Below, one piece after another: positions 42,681-54,385 of a stretch of DNA of 64,000 nt; position 1 is the first letter of the stretch; every line of letters starts with the position of its first letter. The position numbers were made by a program, and so were the translations under genes. The notes beneath the pieces were generated by a model, which was given only the letters and a program-made list of their open reading frames with translations, did not search any database and was not told the origin of the DNA. The stretch is from contig NC_056042.1 in NCBI RefSeq assembly GCF_004379255.2, forward strand, positions 12,323,901 to 12,387,900, in the 5' to 3' direction. The DNA comes from Salvia splendens (taxonomy: Eukaryota; Streptophyta; Magnoliopsida; Lamiales; Lamiaceae).

Positions 42681-45600
42681 TTATATAGTTTCTTCATCTT
42701 CCACGTTGGGATATTGTGTGATGCCATTACCATTTTGCAGTTTAGCCTGCGAATAACAACAGAGCCATTAACATTGAGATGGATATGGGTTGTAATAGTT
42801 TAGATGGTGGTAACTGACAAGCCATTTACCTTAGCCTGACGGTATTTGCTAAGAAGACGACGGTATTGCTGACGCGCCTCTGGACATTCCACCATGGACA
42901 GCACTCTTGACACGGCTTCGTCGATGGCTTCATCCACTTTCTGCTTCCGGAACACCTTCAGGATGTCTTGGTCCTCGCTCTCGTCGATGGACTCTAGCTC
43001 CCCCCTGAATCCCCGCAGACCCACTCCTCTCCTCCGCCACCTTAGGATAACCTTCTCCAGCACACCTACTGCCCAGCAAACCATGAAGTTCCTTCTAACT
43101 TGGTAGCCCCTTACATGAGCCTGCACTCACAACACATCCAACAACATCACTGATACAAAACTCATCCCTTTTCCCATTCCAAACTTATGTCTTGCACTCC
43201 CTATGTTCCGAGTCACTTGAGGCATTTTTCGGGCATGGGAATTGAAGAATGAGTGTTTATTGTTTTAAGTGAAGAGATAATAAAGTAAAAGATATTAAAT
43301 GTGTTGTTTCTTGTCATAAAGGGAAATGTCTCAAGTGAGAAGCCTAAAATGGAATACGAGTCAAGTAATGTGAGACTAATGGAGTACCTGGATCTTGACA
43401 ACTTTCTGGCGCAGTGAGAGGAAATCTTTCCTCCCTTTCCACCCTCTATATTTCTTCTGTATGGATACTGCGGCCAAGTTGTTGTCGCGTGTGCTGCGAA
43501 ATGCTAGTTTTGATGCAGCTGAAAGCCCCTGAATGTCGGCAAACTCATCTCTACCAACGGGTATGGCTGATTTCAACTGCTGCCTCTTCCGGAATGAATG
43601 GGCACGGAATGCTGATTGAATGTGTGCAGCAGCCTGAGCAGCATTGCGAACTGCAGCTAGAGTCTGCCGGAGGGAGTCCTCATCTTCGTAGTCTGAGGAT
43701 GGTATACTATTTATGGCTCTTTCTGCTTCCAAGGCAACGGAGCCTTTAGAAAGCTCGCTTTCGACCAGTGTGAGGGATGCCAGGTGAGTGGTTAATGCAA
43801 CTTCCGAGAGATAACCTGCGAGTCCCCTGTGACAGTAGGAAGCAGCAATTGATGCAGGCGTTTTGCCAGTAAGGTCCTGCGCATTAGGATCGGTAACTGC
43901 ACCGGCCGATGCACCAAATGCAATCAATGCAGCCACCATCTTTTCTCTGTCACAAAGCAATTGGAAACTGGGTTAGACCATTCAATGCCGCAGGATGTAA
44001 CTATACAACTTTACAGTCTTAGGCAAAGGTTGGAGAAAAAATAAATATACCTCCCATATCGTGCAGCCCAATGGAGTGCAGTCCATCCATTATTGTCGCG
44101 GAAGTTAATGCTTACTCCAGATTTCAATATTGGTTGCAAGGCCCATTCAAATCCTAATATGGCAACCATGTGTATGATACCTTGTTCTTTCTTGGATAAA
44201 GACGAGCAGCCTTTCTCATTACTATTTTGTAATTTAGATGAAAGCCATATATCCAATTTGTCCTTCAGAAGTTCTTGGAGAAGCCAATCAAGAATGCTTG
44301 ATGATGTAGACGTACCAACTAAAAGTGTATCAATGACTTGGCTCCATGAGTCCTCATCGGTTCTTGATTCAGAGGCTTGCTGAGAATCCGAGAGCAGCAT
44401 CTGAACAAATCTGACAAGTGACACAAGTTCATCTGGATTCTTATAAGCCTCTGTTCCAGTTATATCACTGTGCATGGACACTTCAGACTTGGCTCGGTAT
44501 TCAAAGTCCCTGACTTCGCTGCAAGCTTCTCGATTTCCAGAAGTGATGCAAATACTAACTTCCCCCTGCAAGTGTGCTGGAGCATAGCAGGAGAGGACAC
44601 CTTCCTGAATGATCTGGACAGGAACTTCGACGTCACCGATCATACAAGCCCATTCACACTCCGAAGGATCACAGAAGAAAGACCCAATAATGATGATCTA
44701 CAAGTATAATTTGAACCTTGGATCAGCAACTTGGCAGTCTCATATGAATACTGATAAAGCTCCAAATGAACTCTAGCGATAAAATTACATGCATATGCGT
44801 GTGTGGGCAGTGTGTGCGTTTGTGGCTAGAATGAGAGTACATAGTTAATTTTTCCATTGCATAGGACAGGAAAGGACTAGTAACTATATTGTATCTAACA
44901 AATTTCTATAATAAGCACAAAAATACACACTTAAACGAACATGAGATTGCTTTGAAAGACCAAAACAAAAGTTGCCTATTATACATTTTCGGTCATTATA
45001 ATTCTTGGCGGCTCCACATACTGAGTAATACGCAAGTAACTGCAACACACACAGTGAACAAATTACAAGATTAACTGCTGAATCTGATCTTTATGAGACA
45101 TACCTTTGTTCCCTCAGAGGTATAACACCACTCTGGAGATATCTCACGGATTGTGAACCTCTGTTTTTGGGCAATGGTCAAATTTATATTGTTGTCAAGA
45201 GATATTTCCAACCCATCTTGGTAAAATACCGGCAAACTGCAGGCTGGAAGGTAAGCATTTGGTATAGGAGTATATGTATGATACTTCTGTGAATCTACTT
45301 CTTCAAGGATTAAAGAAGCTGGCAGGGTAACTGGGGTGTGAGAGTCGCAAAATAATATATGGAAAGTAATCAACCAAAGAATTTCACGTAAGAAATCTTA
45401 CAAGTTTCATGCCCTCCAAATTGTGGTGGTGATTCTGCACTTGGAAAATTGTTGGAGCCAGACAGCATCTCTTTCCAAATGTCAAAATCAGTTTCTGGTG
45501 GTTTCTGGTACTGTTGAACTCTACTATCTAAAAAGTCATGTCCTATTAGCAACCTTTCTGTTTTTCAACAAATCATATTCACAACGGGAATAATTCAACT

Positions 45601-48600
45601 TAAATTTGAGGAAACAGGCAAACAATAAAAACCTGATTCTAGTGGATGAATGTTGCCTGTGCTCTTTGGCGTCAGACTAGATAATTCATATTCCCGCAGA
45701 ACATCTAGATCATTTGAATCCTCGGTCTCAAAGTAGTATTTATTAAATACTGTCTCTTCATCATCATTTAAACTTAGTTGTTGCTTCGTTCTTTCTAATG
45801 TGTTATCAGTATCCGGCCCTAAAGAACCACTTACTTCATTTGCTCTCTCTTCTGACCGGTTCATTGTATGATTGTTGACAATTTGACTAGAGCTTATCTC
45901 CACTGAGTTGGGACTAGAATCATTATGATACAATTCATAAGATTCACCAATGACAAAGGACGGGTCTGGCAACTCAGATGCAAAAGATGCAGGATTAAGA
46001 CTGAAGGTGGAAGGAGATGGTGTTGGAAGCTGAGATGCTGATCCAGAATTCTCCCTTCCCTGCATTCCACATCTGAATTGGGTAAATCATGCTAGGGTTT
46101 AAGCAGGCAAACAAACCTATTAAAATATGCTTGTCTAAAAGCGTACACCAAGTATTTACATCATGAATAAGAAACTATTGAGCCATCAGGGAAGTCAAAA
46201 CAGGTTCAACATATGCAAAGACCATTTAAATTTAATGTCCTTCAAATGATTTAAAATAATAGCAGCAGCATCACAAAATACTACGTAGTCAAAAAAGAAA
46301 AAGATAAAAGAAATAACTGTGGTTAATATGCCTATGGTTGAACTCAAGATAACTTACCACACGAATATCTCTGTAATGGACAAGAACAATGTGCCCATAT
46401 GCCCTGTCACAGAAATAAACTTACTAATTAATATGAAGTTGCAATAGTTTACATTGTACTCTGTTACGAGAAGTTGAGAGTTGAAGAATAAATAGAATAG
46501 CTCAGCTTTGTACAGATCATTCTGAATATTATGAGAAGTTGAGTGTTGAGAGGTGATTCGCAGATCTGTAGATATTGATAAAATGTACATCGTAGTTCAT
46601 CTTGTATATGTTACCTTTTCTATCAATATACTCCCTCCGTCCCAGTTTAGGAGTGCAATTTAGTTATGGCACGTGTTTTAAGAAATTGTTGGAGTGTGTA
46701 ATAATTGAAGTGAGGTAGTGGTTGTTGGAGTGTGTAATAATTGAAGTGAGGTCGTGGAAAGTGGGACCCTTTTGACTTTTTGTATGTAAAAGGTGTTTCT
46801 TTTGTTTTATTTTTATGAAAATAAAGGTATTTGAGTGTAAATTTCATCAACAATAAGGTTAGATTTTATGTCCAGATATGGTAAATTCTAAATGGGACTC
46901 TTAAACTGAGACGGACGGAAATGGCAAAACAGGACTCTTAAACTAGGACGGAGGGAGTATTTCCTATTCCATCGTTTATATTGAAGTGAAGTGATCATTT
47001 TAAATTCATTGAGTTGCATCAATAACTCACACAAACATGCACACATGTGGTCTCACACAGCCACCCAGCGATAACTATAGGTTAAAATAAATCAGGAATG
47101 GTGCTTATCTATCTCTAAGTTATTATTTTCTATTCTTAAGAACTAAAGATCTGAGTATACAATCAAGATGAAACATTCAATATTAAAACTGTATCATTAA
47201 CCTCAATCACTGCCCTTGGCAAGAGCTAAACCGGGAAAAAAATGATGTTGTATAAATGTCAAAACTTACTGATCTAACATCCAGTAGCTTCGTCTTTGAA
47301 AGTTAGGGTTCTCCTCTCCATGAGCATAATAACAGTTTAGGGCTTCGGCATTTCCAACCTGGAAATATCAAATTTTCGATGAAATATTCAGAGTAACCAA
47401 CCACACCTAGTGTTGAAAAGTAAAATGCGAAAAATAAAAGACACTAGAGAACTTTGGAGACTACATTGTGATTGATTTGAATTGTTGTTGGATACATTGT
47501 ACATCTCTATTTATAGGACTAGAGAAGTAAATGTGCCTAAGTACTAATGAACTTGGGACTCTAACATATTAATGATATATTCCCTAGAGTCTCTAAAGGT
47601 ACTCTTTCCCACAATATTGATACTCTCAAATTATCTATTTCCAACACACCCCCTCAAGTTAAGTATCGAGTTTTTTTCGAGACTTAACTTGCGCGATCTT
47701 CACTTTGATAAATAGTTTATACTCGTATTCAGGAGTCCTTCACTTTTCATTGACAGTTTATGCTCGTATCATAGAGCTTCTATCAAAGAGTTTTTTTTCC
47801 ATTGAAAGTTTAGGCTCTTATCAAGGAGCTCTTCATCATTGAAAGTTTAGACTATTTCAAGGAGTTTCTTCAATTTTCTGTTGACAGTTTTAACTCGTGT
47901 CATAGAACTCTTCAATTTTTTGATTGGCAGTTTTAACTCGTGTCAAGGAGCTAATCTAGACATTTTTTACTCATGTCCGGGAGCCATCTTAGATAGTTTT
48001 AGCTCATATCCAGGAGCCACTTAGATAGTTTTAGCTCGTATCTAGGAGCTTTCTTATTTTTTCTGACTGACAGTTTTTACTCGTGTCGAGGAGTTTACTC
48101 GTCTTTGGACTAAATTAATTTGCAGCCCAAAGCTTAATTTTGGAGGACCATTCCATTCCAACTCAAATTCATATGAGCCCAAACTTTTCTTGCAAACCCA
48201 ATTTGAAAAGACCATCAGCGCGTCCTTTTTCTTTTTCCCTATTCTCACCTCCAACGTCAACCTGCCACTACCACCGCCCATTTTGCGTCTCCCTTCTCCA
48301 TCTTTTCTCCGATTGACGATGATCATGCCTTTTGATTTCCGGGCGTGGAATCATCAGCGCCATCTCCCTTGTCCTAACATTAGTGGTCTCCAAAGCTCTG
48401 CTCTTCACCAATCGTGCCGCCACCACGGCAGATTTCCCCGTCGATTCGCTGCCGAGCCTCTCGTGTTACGCGCATCCTTCGCTGCCCTCACCACTATGCT
48501 GGCATAATTGAGGATGAATCTTCCGGCAGGGTACTTCCTCTCGGCCTCAGGCAGATAATTCTCCGACTGCTTCGGTTCCTTTTCTGAATCTTCTCCTCTT

Positions 48601-51373
48601 GTCGATAACCTGTTCAGCAGCGCCAATACACTTCTAGTTAGCACCTCCATTTGGAAACACTTTTCCGACACCCAAGTTTACAGCCTAATTGAGAAATAGA
48701 AATAAGCAGTGGTTCCTTATTCTTCACTGTCCGTCCGCCGTCAATTGGGTCACCGAAGCTTCGCCGGTGTCCTCTGTTAATCGCTCACTCTCCAGCCGGC
48801 GACTGCTCTTCCTCCGCAGCTCTCCCACAAAATCCATTTGCCCTCAATCAACAATTAGAGGGATCAGCGCCTCCATCGTTCTCCTCCATTTCATTCTCCC
48901 AATTTTCCCCAAAATCTGAAAATCACGTCACCTCATCTCTCCTCTATCCCCAAAATTGGAATTTGTCGCCCTTTCAACTTTCTCTCTCTCCGACTATGCT
49001 CCACGTCGAACCCACTTCGTCTTACTTTCCCGGCAGGATCGGCGCTGCGGCCGCCGCCTCCTTCTGGTTTCTCCGGCTGTGGTAGTCCTCTCCCCCTCGG
49101 CCGGACAAACCGAGGACTACTCCTCTGTTTTCTTCTCTTGACGGCTCTGTCACTCGATCTAGCTGTTGCCTCGCCATGGTCAAGCTTCGCCATTGATGCC
49201 CGTTTGAAATTCAACTGCGAGAGCTCACTGTCATCGTCTTGGTTCAGCCAAGCGCCACCGTCGTTTACAGCGCCACCACCGCCAGACCCAGACGCGGTTG
49301 CTGCCGCTCCGCTGCCGTCGTGACGCCGTTTCTATCGGGTCTTGCTATGGTATTTTATCCGTAGCTTTTTCCAATCTTTTTACCTTCATTTGTTCTTCTC
49401 CGGGTGAACAACAATGATGCCTTCTCAGACCTCTTTCTAGTAACATTGCTCCTCCTTTCCCGGCAGTGTTCTGCCACTCCTCTCATCTCCTCCGGCCATT
49501 TACTGTGCTGGAGAGGAAACGTCCAAGAGAGTGTACTTTCTCCCCCTCTCGGTTGGACGATTCCTATCTTGTTTGAGGGAGATTTGGCTGGCTTTGGAGT
49601 TGAGTAGAGAGTGGCTGAAAAATTAGTTTTTCGGTGGACAGAAGGCTTGAATTTGGTGATTTTATTTTATTTTTTGATATTTTGGGGTTTAGGATGAACA
49701 CATATTCAACTAAACATTTTTTTCTTAGAGACAAGTCGATCCATGCAAGGATCGAACCTGCTCTGATTGAAAAGTAAAATGCGAAAAATAAAAGACACTA
49801 GAGAACTTTGGAGACTACATTGTGATTGATTTGAATTGTCGTTGGATACATTGTACATCTCTATTTATAGGACTAGAGAAGTAAATGTGCCTAGGTACTA
49901 ATGAACTTGGGACTCTTAACATATTAATGATATATTCCCTAGAGTCTCTAAAGGTACTCTTTCCCACAATATTGATACTCTCAAATTATCTATTTCCAAC
50001 ACCTAGCAAGCTCAATAGTATGTAATTAGATCCCCTAGCATCAGACACAGTACTATACTAGCAGATGGCATGTTAACTTATAGCTTGACAGGGTGCTATC
50101 ATCAAGCAGGCACCTCTGTACCATTATCACAGTTTGATTGTTTTATAACTTATGTTCTAACTACACGTTAGAAACTAAAAAATTGGTGCATGTTATTTCT
50201 GGATCAGACTGGCTAACATTTCATGATTTTCACCATATTTCTAATCACTTGGTGTTAACTAAAACATGCACTGAACTGAACACAGACCAGTATGAAAAAG
50301 CTGAAGATGGCCTTATTTTCATTACTCAAATATCCTAACAATGTCCTAATAAACATTAGGTTAATAATACAGGTTTTATCCCAACCTTTTGCACGCTAAT
50401 AGAAAATGCCTTTTTATAAATCTATCAGGGAGCTAATTTCTGGCTCAAGAATCGACTCAAAGAGGGCACCTTTCAACTGACCATGTTGGACAACGTTCAA
50501 AGGTAAAAGCAAAATGAGAGCTTAATCAGAAACCTTGAGACGTTCATGTGCTTCAGCAATGGTTCTCTGATCCTTCCTTTTACGCCAACTATGACCATCT
50601 TTCCTGAAAAACTTCAGCACTCGTTTGTTGAACAGATACAAAGATCCACCTATTAAGATATATCAGTTGAGTCAAAAATGTATTTCTAACTAGACTGATA
50701 AAAAGCAGTAGATGTCAATATTACTAGTAGGTTTCTGAGGAACTTGGTGGGCGAGCTGGTGCTCCTCATAATTCTTCAATATGAAATAAACTTCAGCAGG
50801 CTTTAACCACCGACTTTGAGCTTCTCGGCCGAGATGTTTAATATCATATCCTGAAATAATAATTTTTGCATTTGTGTCAAGTCCAAAGCAGTTGCATCTG
50901 AGCATACAATCACACTCTTGGCCTAGAACTAGATCCAATTAATTAACAACTGGAAAAAAAATTCAGCCTTCATTTTCAGGGGAAACAGCAACTTCTGTTC
51001 CAGCAAAAAAAAAACAGTCCTAATGTGTAAGTTTAATGAACCAAAACCTATTTGAATAAAGACTATTTGAATATTCAGCAGTAGCAAAATATTAGTAATA
51101 CAAATAAATGTTTCTTTATTTGCTGAGCGGTTATACATTTATCAAGCCTCGTTTTGTTTAAACAGTGGAATCATCAAAAAAAGGAAAATCGTCAAAACTC
51201 GGTAAACTGTACACATGCCTTCGATTGACGATAGCTACACCATAGAAGCTTAGTTAGCCTCGGCAAAAAAAAGGATTTTCAGGTTGTCAACTCGAGCGAG
51301 AAATTAAAAAAAAAAAATTTAATCTCGAGAATGAAAAGGAGATGAGGAATTAAACCAATTCACCTGATTGCAT
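42681..51373 (-). CDS. CAMTA4: Calmodulin-binding transcription activator, CAMTA4 type
   Basis: Twelve coding exons, from 5': 51364-51373, 50725-50850, 50534-50649, 47270-47358, 46358-46403, 45633-46059, 45402-45542, 45104-45330, 44051-44697, 43388-43946, 42830-43120, 42681-42746. The joined frame is 2745 bp (914 residues), all GT-AG. Domains: CG-1 DNA-binding domain about 5-130 (REAQSRWLKPAEVYFIL, FFRKDGHSWRRKRD, CYYAHGEENPNFQRRSYWML, HIVLVHYRDI); acidic variable region 131-390; TIG domain about 394-465 (IIIIGSFFCDPSECEW); ankyrin repeats about 560-650 (GWTALHWAARYGREKMVAAL); IQ motifs about 705-815 (AAHIQSAFRAHSFRKRQ, AVSIQKKYRGWKGRKDF, AHVRGYQVRRNF); calmodulin-binding helix about 810-835 (VLEKVILRWRRRGVGL). 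These proteins bind CGCG-type promoter motifs under calcium/calmodulin control. The exon 5/6 junction (GCAG|GGAAGG) is chosen because it alone restores frame. Confidence 0.93.
43198..43384. mobile_element. Stowaway-like MITE at the 5' splice site of CAMTA4 intron 10
   Basis: 187 bp; CTCCCTATGTTCCGAG at the left, GACTAATGGAG at the right, both with ACTTGA 20 bases in. TA at 43385-43386; the left copy is CA. On the minus strand exon 10 ends at 43388 and the intron starts GTACTCC: the T of GT and the next A are the target TA, and CTCC is the MITE end. Without it the intron would be about 80 bp. Confidence 0.85.
46631..46957. mobile_element. Stowaway MITE in CAMTA4 intron 4
   Basis: 327 bp, CTCCCTCCGTCCCAGTTTAG to AAACTAGGACGGAGGGAG, with TA at 46629-46630 and 46958-46959. 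A 36-bp segment is duplicated in tandem inside (46686-46721, 46722-46757), and part of the right end is also doubled. Confidence 0.9.
47411..47646 (-). repeat. LTR, left (3')
   Basis: TGTTGAAAAGT to TTTCCAACA on the plus strand; includes CTATTTATAGGAC, a TATA-like box on the plus strand and its near palindrome. Confidence 0.88.
47713..48095 (-). repeat. Degenerate tandem repeat next to the polypurine tract
   Basis: About ten units of 32-50 bp, each with AGTTTTxACTCGTxTCxxGGAGC plus a T/C-rich tail of variable length. They lie between the 3' LTR and the GC-rich interior. Confidence 0.75.
49767..50001 (-). repeat. LTR, right (5')
   Basis: Matches 47411-47646 with a few substitutions; the first few bases (TGT) are altered to GAT. 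Confidence 0.85.
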
Positions 51374-51567
51374 CGCAGTGAGAAGAACGCACGAATTGAA
51401 GCACCGATTTCGCAGAGCGCCGATCAACACAGATACCAGTGACGAGAGTAAAAAAATGAAGTGCTCAGTTTCATTGAAATTTCCATATACACCCAAAACT
51501 GAAGTGGTTACAGAAGTCTACAGGCTACGACTCAATCATTCACAAATTTGTCCGCCACGAGAATATA
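51374..51567 (-). promoter_or_regulatory. CAMTA4 5' leader and proximal promoter region
   Basis: The region between the CAMTA4 start codon and the MITE at 51568-51756. It is not AT-rich like its surroundings. A precise TATA box or start site could not be fixed. Confidence 0.4.
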
Positions 51568-51756
51568 CTCTCTTTCTTTTTTTTAATCTACTGCATAAAA
51601 ATATGCATTTTTTAACTTTTGAATTTTTTTTCTCTTGTATTCATTCTTCAAACAATACTTTAATTATTTTTTCTCCCGACCTCTCTCCTACTTTATCAAT
51701 TTTACATTAAAACTCCTATCCAAATCAAAATTTATATTCTTTGAGCACGGAGAGAG
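51568..51756. mobile_element. Degenerate Stowaway-like MITE upstream of CAMTA4
   Basis: 189 bp, CTCTCTTTCTTT at the left, GAGCACGGAGAGAG at the right, TA on both outer sides. Less conserved than others here. Confidence 0.6.
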
Positions 51757-52130
51757 TATTAACTTCACGACTTTTAAAGTAATTGGATAATGACTAATAG
51801 AATAACAATAATTGCGACGATTGGACCTAATCAGCTCTGGTTTGAATCAATTTTTTTTGTTTGCTTTCCTAAAATAGATTGCCATTTCATTTTCTAGTTT
51901 TGTGCGCGGAATTTCATGATATGCACATTACATCATTCAAATAAATTGTATTCCGTCGATTCCAATAAATATGAAATTTTATTTTTCGCATTGATATTTT
52001 ATAAGATTATGTTATAAGTTAATAAAGAGAAAAGTAAAAGAAGTAAAAGAGTGTGCTGTTATTTTTTTTTTTAATAGGATAATTTAATTAGGAAAATTTT
52101 TTGTTAATGAGATAGGGAAAGTAACTACTA

Positions 52131-52403
52131 CTCCCTCCGTCCGGTATTAGGAGTCCCGGTTGACCATTTTCATCCGTCCGGCATTAGGCATTCCGGTTAG
52201 ACATTTCCATAAAAAGTGAAATAAAAATATTATAAAATAAAATACTAAAAAGCACAAGTAAAAACACATCCAAAGAATAAAGCAAATAATAATGCAAATG
52301 AGTCTCACATTCCATTATCGCACACTCCAATTATTACATACTCAAACATTTCTTAAAACCCGCACCCAACTCAACCGGGACTCCTAATGCCGGACGGAGG
52401 GAG
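52131..52403. mobile_element. Stowaway MITE with long inverted repeats
   Basis: 273 bp, TA at 52129-52130 and 52404-52405. Inverted ends of about 33 bp: CTCCCTCCGTCCGGTATTAG GAGTCCCGGTTGA and its complement with one or two mismatches. Looks young. Confidence 0.93.
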
Positions 52404-52480
52404 TACTATTTTCATTTTCTACATTGAGAATTTTGTAGCTGCCTTGGTGCATGCGTGCCAAATAGTATCGCAAATTGCTT

Positions 52481-52735
52481 GGAACCATATGCTGAGTTGT
52501 TTGTCTATGTAACGCAGATTGTTTGGCTATGTATCGCAGATTGCTTGCTTAAATTGTTATTTTAATTATGGTGTCACCATGGTGCTCTTATTTTGTATCG
52601 AAGATTGGAACCATATGTCGAGTTGTTTGCCTATGTATCGCAGATTGCTTGCTTATGTATCGTGAATTGCTTATCTAAGTTGTCAAGTTGTCATTTTAAC
52701 TATGTTGTCACCATAACACACCCCTATATAACTAA
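52481..52735. repeat. Diverged tandem duplication, about 126-bp unit
   Basis: GGAACCATATG(C/T)(T/C)GAGTTGTTT at 52481 and 52607; each followed by CTATGTATCGCAGATTG(C/T)TTG units and TTGTCATTTTAA-TATG-TGTCACCAT. Confidence 0.7.
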
Positions 52736-53000
52736 TTATAAAATATTTGATCACGAATGAGAATGCGCAAAATATATAATGACTAATTATGATATATTTT
52801 CTCTAAATTTATGACTGATGAGAATGCGCAAAATATATAAGTATAGTATATGTAAGTTGGATTAGTGCAGCAATTCAAATCCATTATTTTATTCATACAC
52901 CAACGCTTCATTCCATTAAATGAGTTTGAATTAGTGGGATGTTAGCGTTTGAAATTATAATCTCAGTATGGGTTAGTGTAAGTGAAAAAACTATGGATAT

Positions 53001-53900
53001 AAAGTTTCATGTATTTGAAATTATTATTGAGCGGTAACAATTGGGCATGGACGCCCATTGGTGGCGATGTATTATGCCACAATGAAATTGACGGTCAACA
53101 TAGTGAGTGAGCCATATATAGTGACCACGATGGTGCTATTGTGGTGGTGTTTGTAACATCGTTTGTTACCTAATAATCGAACAAGTGATGCACTAGAAGC
53201 TTGTTTTCAAAAATAGGCAAGAAAATGTGATTATATTTTTTTTCAAAAAATTTACTCAACTGGAAACAACATTAAATGATAACGTTCAACTATAAAAGTC
53301 GTTAATCAAAAACATTCGAATAACCTATTAAGAATGACTGACACCTACAATATGACTTATTAAGAAATCAAGATAATTGAACAACTTAATTCAATAAAAT
53401 ATCAAATAGTATGTTTTACACAAATTGTATACAAAAAAAACACTAAGGTTTCATGTGTTTGAAATTATTATTGAGTAGTAACAATTGGGCATGGACGCCC
53501 ATTGGTGGCAATGTATACATGCCCACAGCGATAATGACGGTCAACATAGTGAGTGAGCCATATATAGTGACCTGATGGTGCTATTGTGGTGGTGTTTGTA
53601 ACACCGTTACTCGGTTACCCAAGAATCGAATAAGTGATGCACTAGAAGCTCGTTTTCAAAAACATGCTAGAAAATGCGATTATATATTTTTTTCAAAAAA
53701 TTTACTCAATTGAAAACAACATTAAATGATAACGTTCAAGTATAAAAGTCTTTAATCGAAAACATTCGAATAACTTGTTAAGACAGACTGGCACCTACTA
53801 TATGACCTATAAAGAAATCAAGAATCTAGATAACAGAACAACCTAATTTAGTCAAATATCAAATACTATGTTTTACACAAATTGTATGCAAAAAACACTA
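53001..53900. repeat. Tandem duplication of about 450 bp
   Basis: 53001-53444 and 53445-53900 are homologous along their length: TTTCATGTxTTTGAAATTATT, GGGCATGGACGCCCATTGGTGG, ACGGTCAACATAGTGAGTGA and TTTACACAAATTGTATxCAAAA occur in both. They have diverged at many single sites with small indels. No coding capacity. Confidence 0.88.
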
Positions 53901-54098
53901 AGGCTTCGTTCGATAGCATGGAATTGGGGTTGTGGAATTAGAATTAGAGCCTTCAATTCCAAATCCGATGTCTGGTACCATAAAATATTTGAATTTATAA
54001 TTGAATTACAATTCCAATTCCTCTCAATTCCACAATTTGAATTTTATTTCAAAAGTAAAAAATTAGAATTGCAAATAGTTATAATATTAGATATTTTC

Positions 54099-54385
54099 AC
54101 ACACTATAAACACAAACACAATACACATTACACACACCTTTACACACACACAGACACACACATAGGTACACACGCACAATCACACACACACAGGTACACA
54201 CACATTCACACACACAGCCACATAGTTACACCCATACACACACAGCCACACTCATGGTTACACACACGATCACCACACACACCCTTACGCACAGTTACAC
54301 ACACAATTACACACAGTTACACACACACGCAAACCTTAACACATTTACATACATAGACAAACACGCACACACACATTTACACAAT
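54099..54385. repeat. Degenerate CA-rich microsatellite
   Basis: Long tract of ACACAC interrupted by TTTA, GGTA, GCCA, GTTA. It produces a His/Thr-rich open frame (53868-54356) that is a repeat artefact. Confidence 0.9.

Larger units (their letters stand above)
47411..50001 (-). mobile_element. Non-autonomous LTR retrotransposon in CAMTA4 intron 3
   Basis: Perfect target duplication CCTAG (47406-47410 and 50002-50006). LTRs of about 236 bp (47411-47646, 49767-50001), nearly identical. On the minus strand the 5' LTR is followed by TCAGAGCAGGTTCGATCC, the later part of an initiator-tRNA-Met primer site; the 3' LTR is preceded by the tract TTGAGGGGG. The interior has no recognisable gag or pol. 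Same orientation as the host gene, and removal leaves an intron of about 580 bp. Confidence 0.88.

Noticed and set aside
46060..46070. Acceptor CAG at 46072 for CAMTA4 exon 6
   Set aside because: It would put the exon out of frame with exon 5; only the GCAG acceptor ending at 46060 keeps the frame.
48190..49610. Possible host gene within the CAMTA4 intron
   Set aside because: Short frames of Ser/Pro/Arg-rich composition on both strands, no domain recognised, no splice model; kept as interior of the LTR element.
53868..54356. 162-codon His/Thr-rich frame
   Set aside because: Translation of the degenerate CA microsatellite; no real start context or homology.
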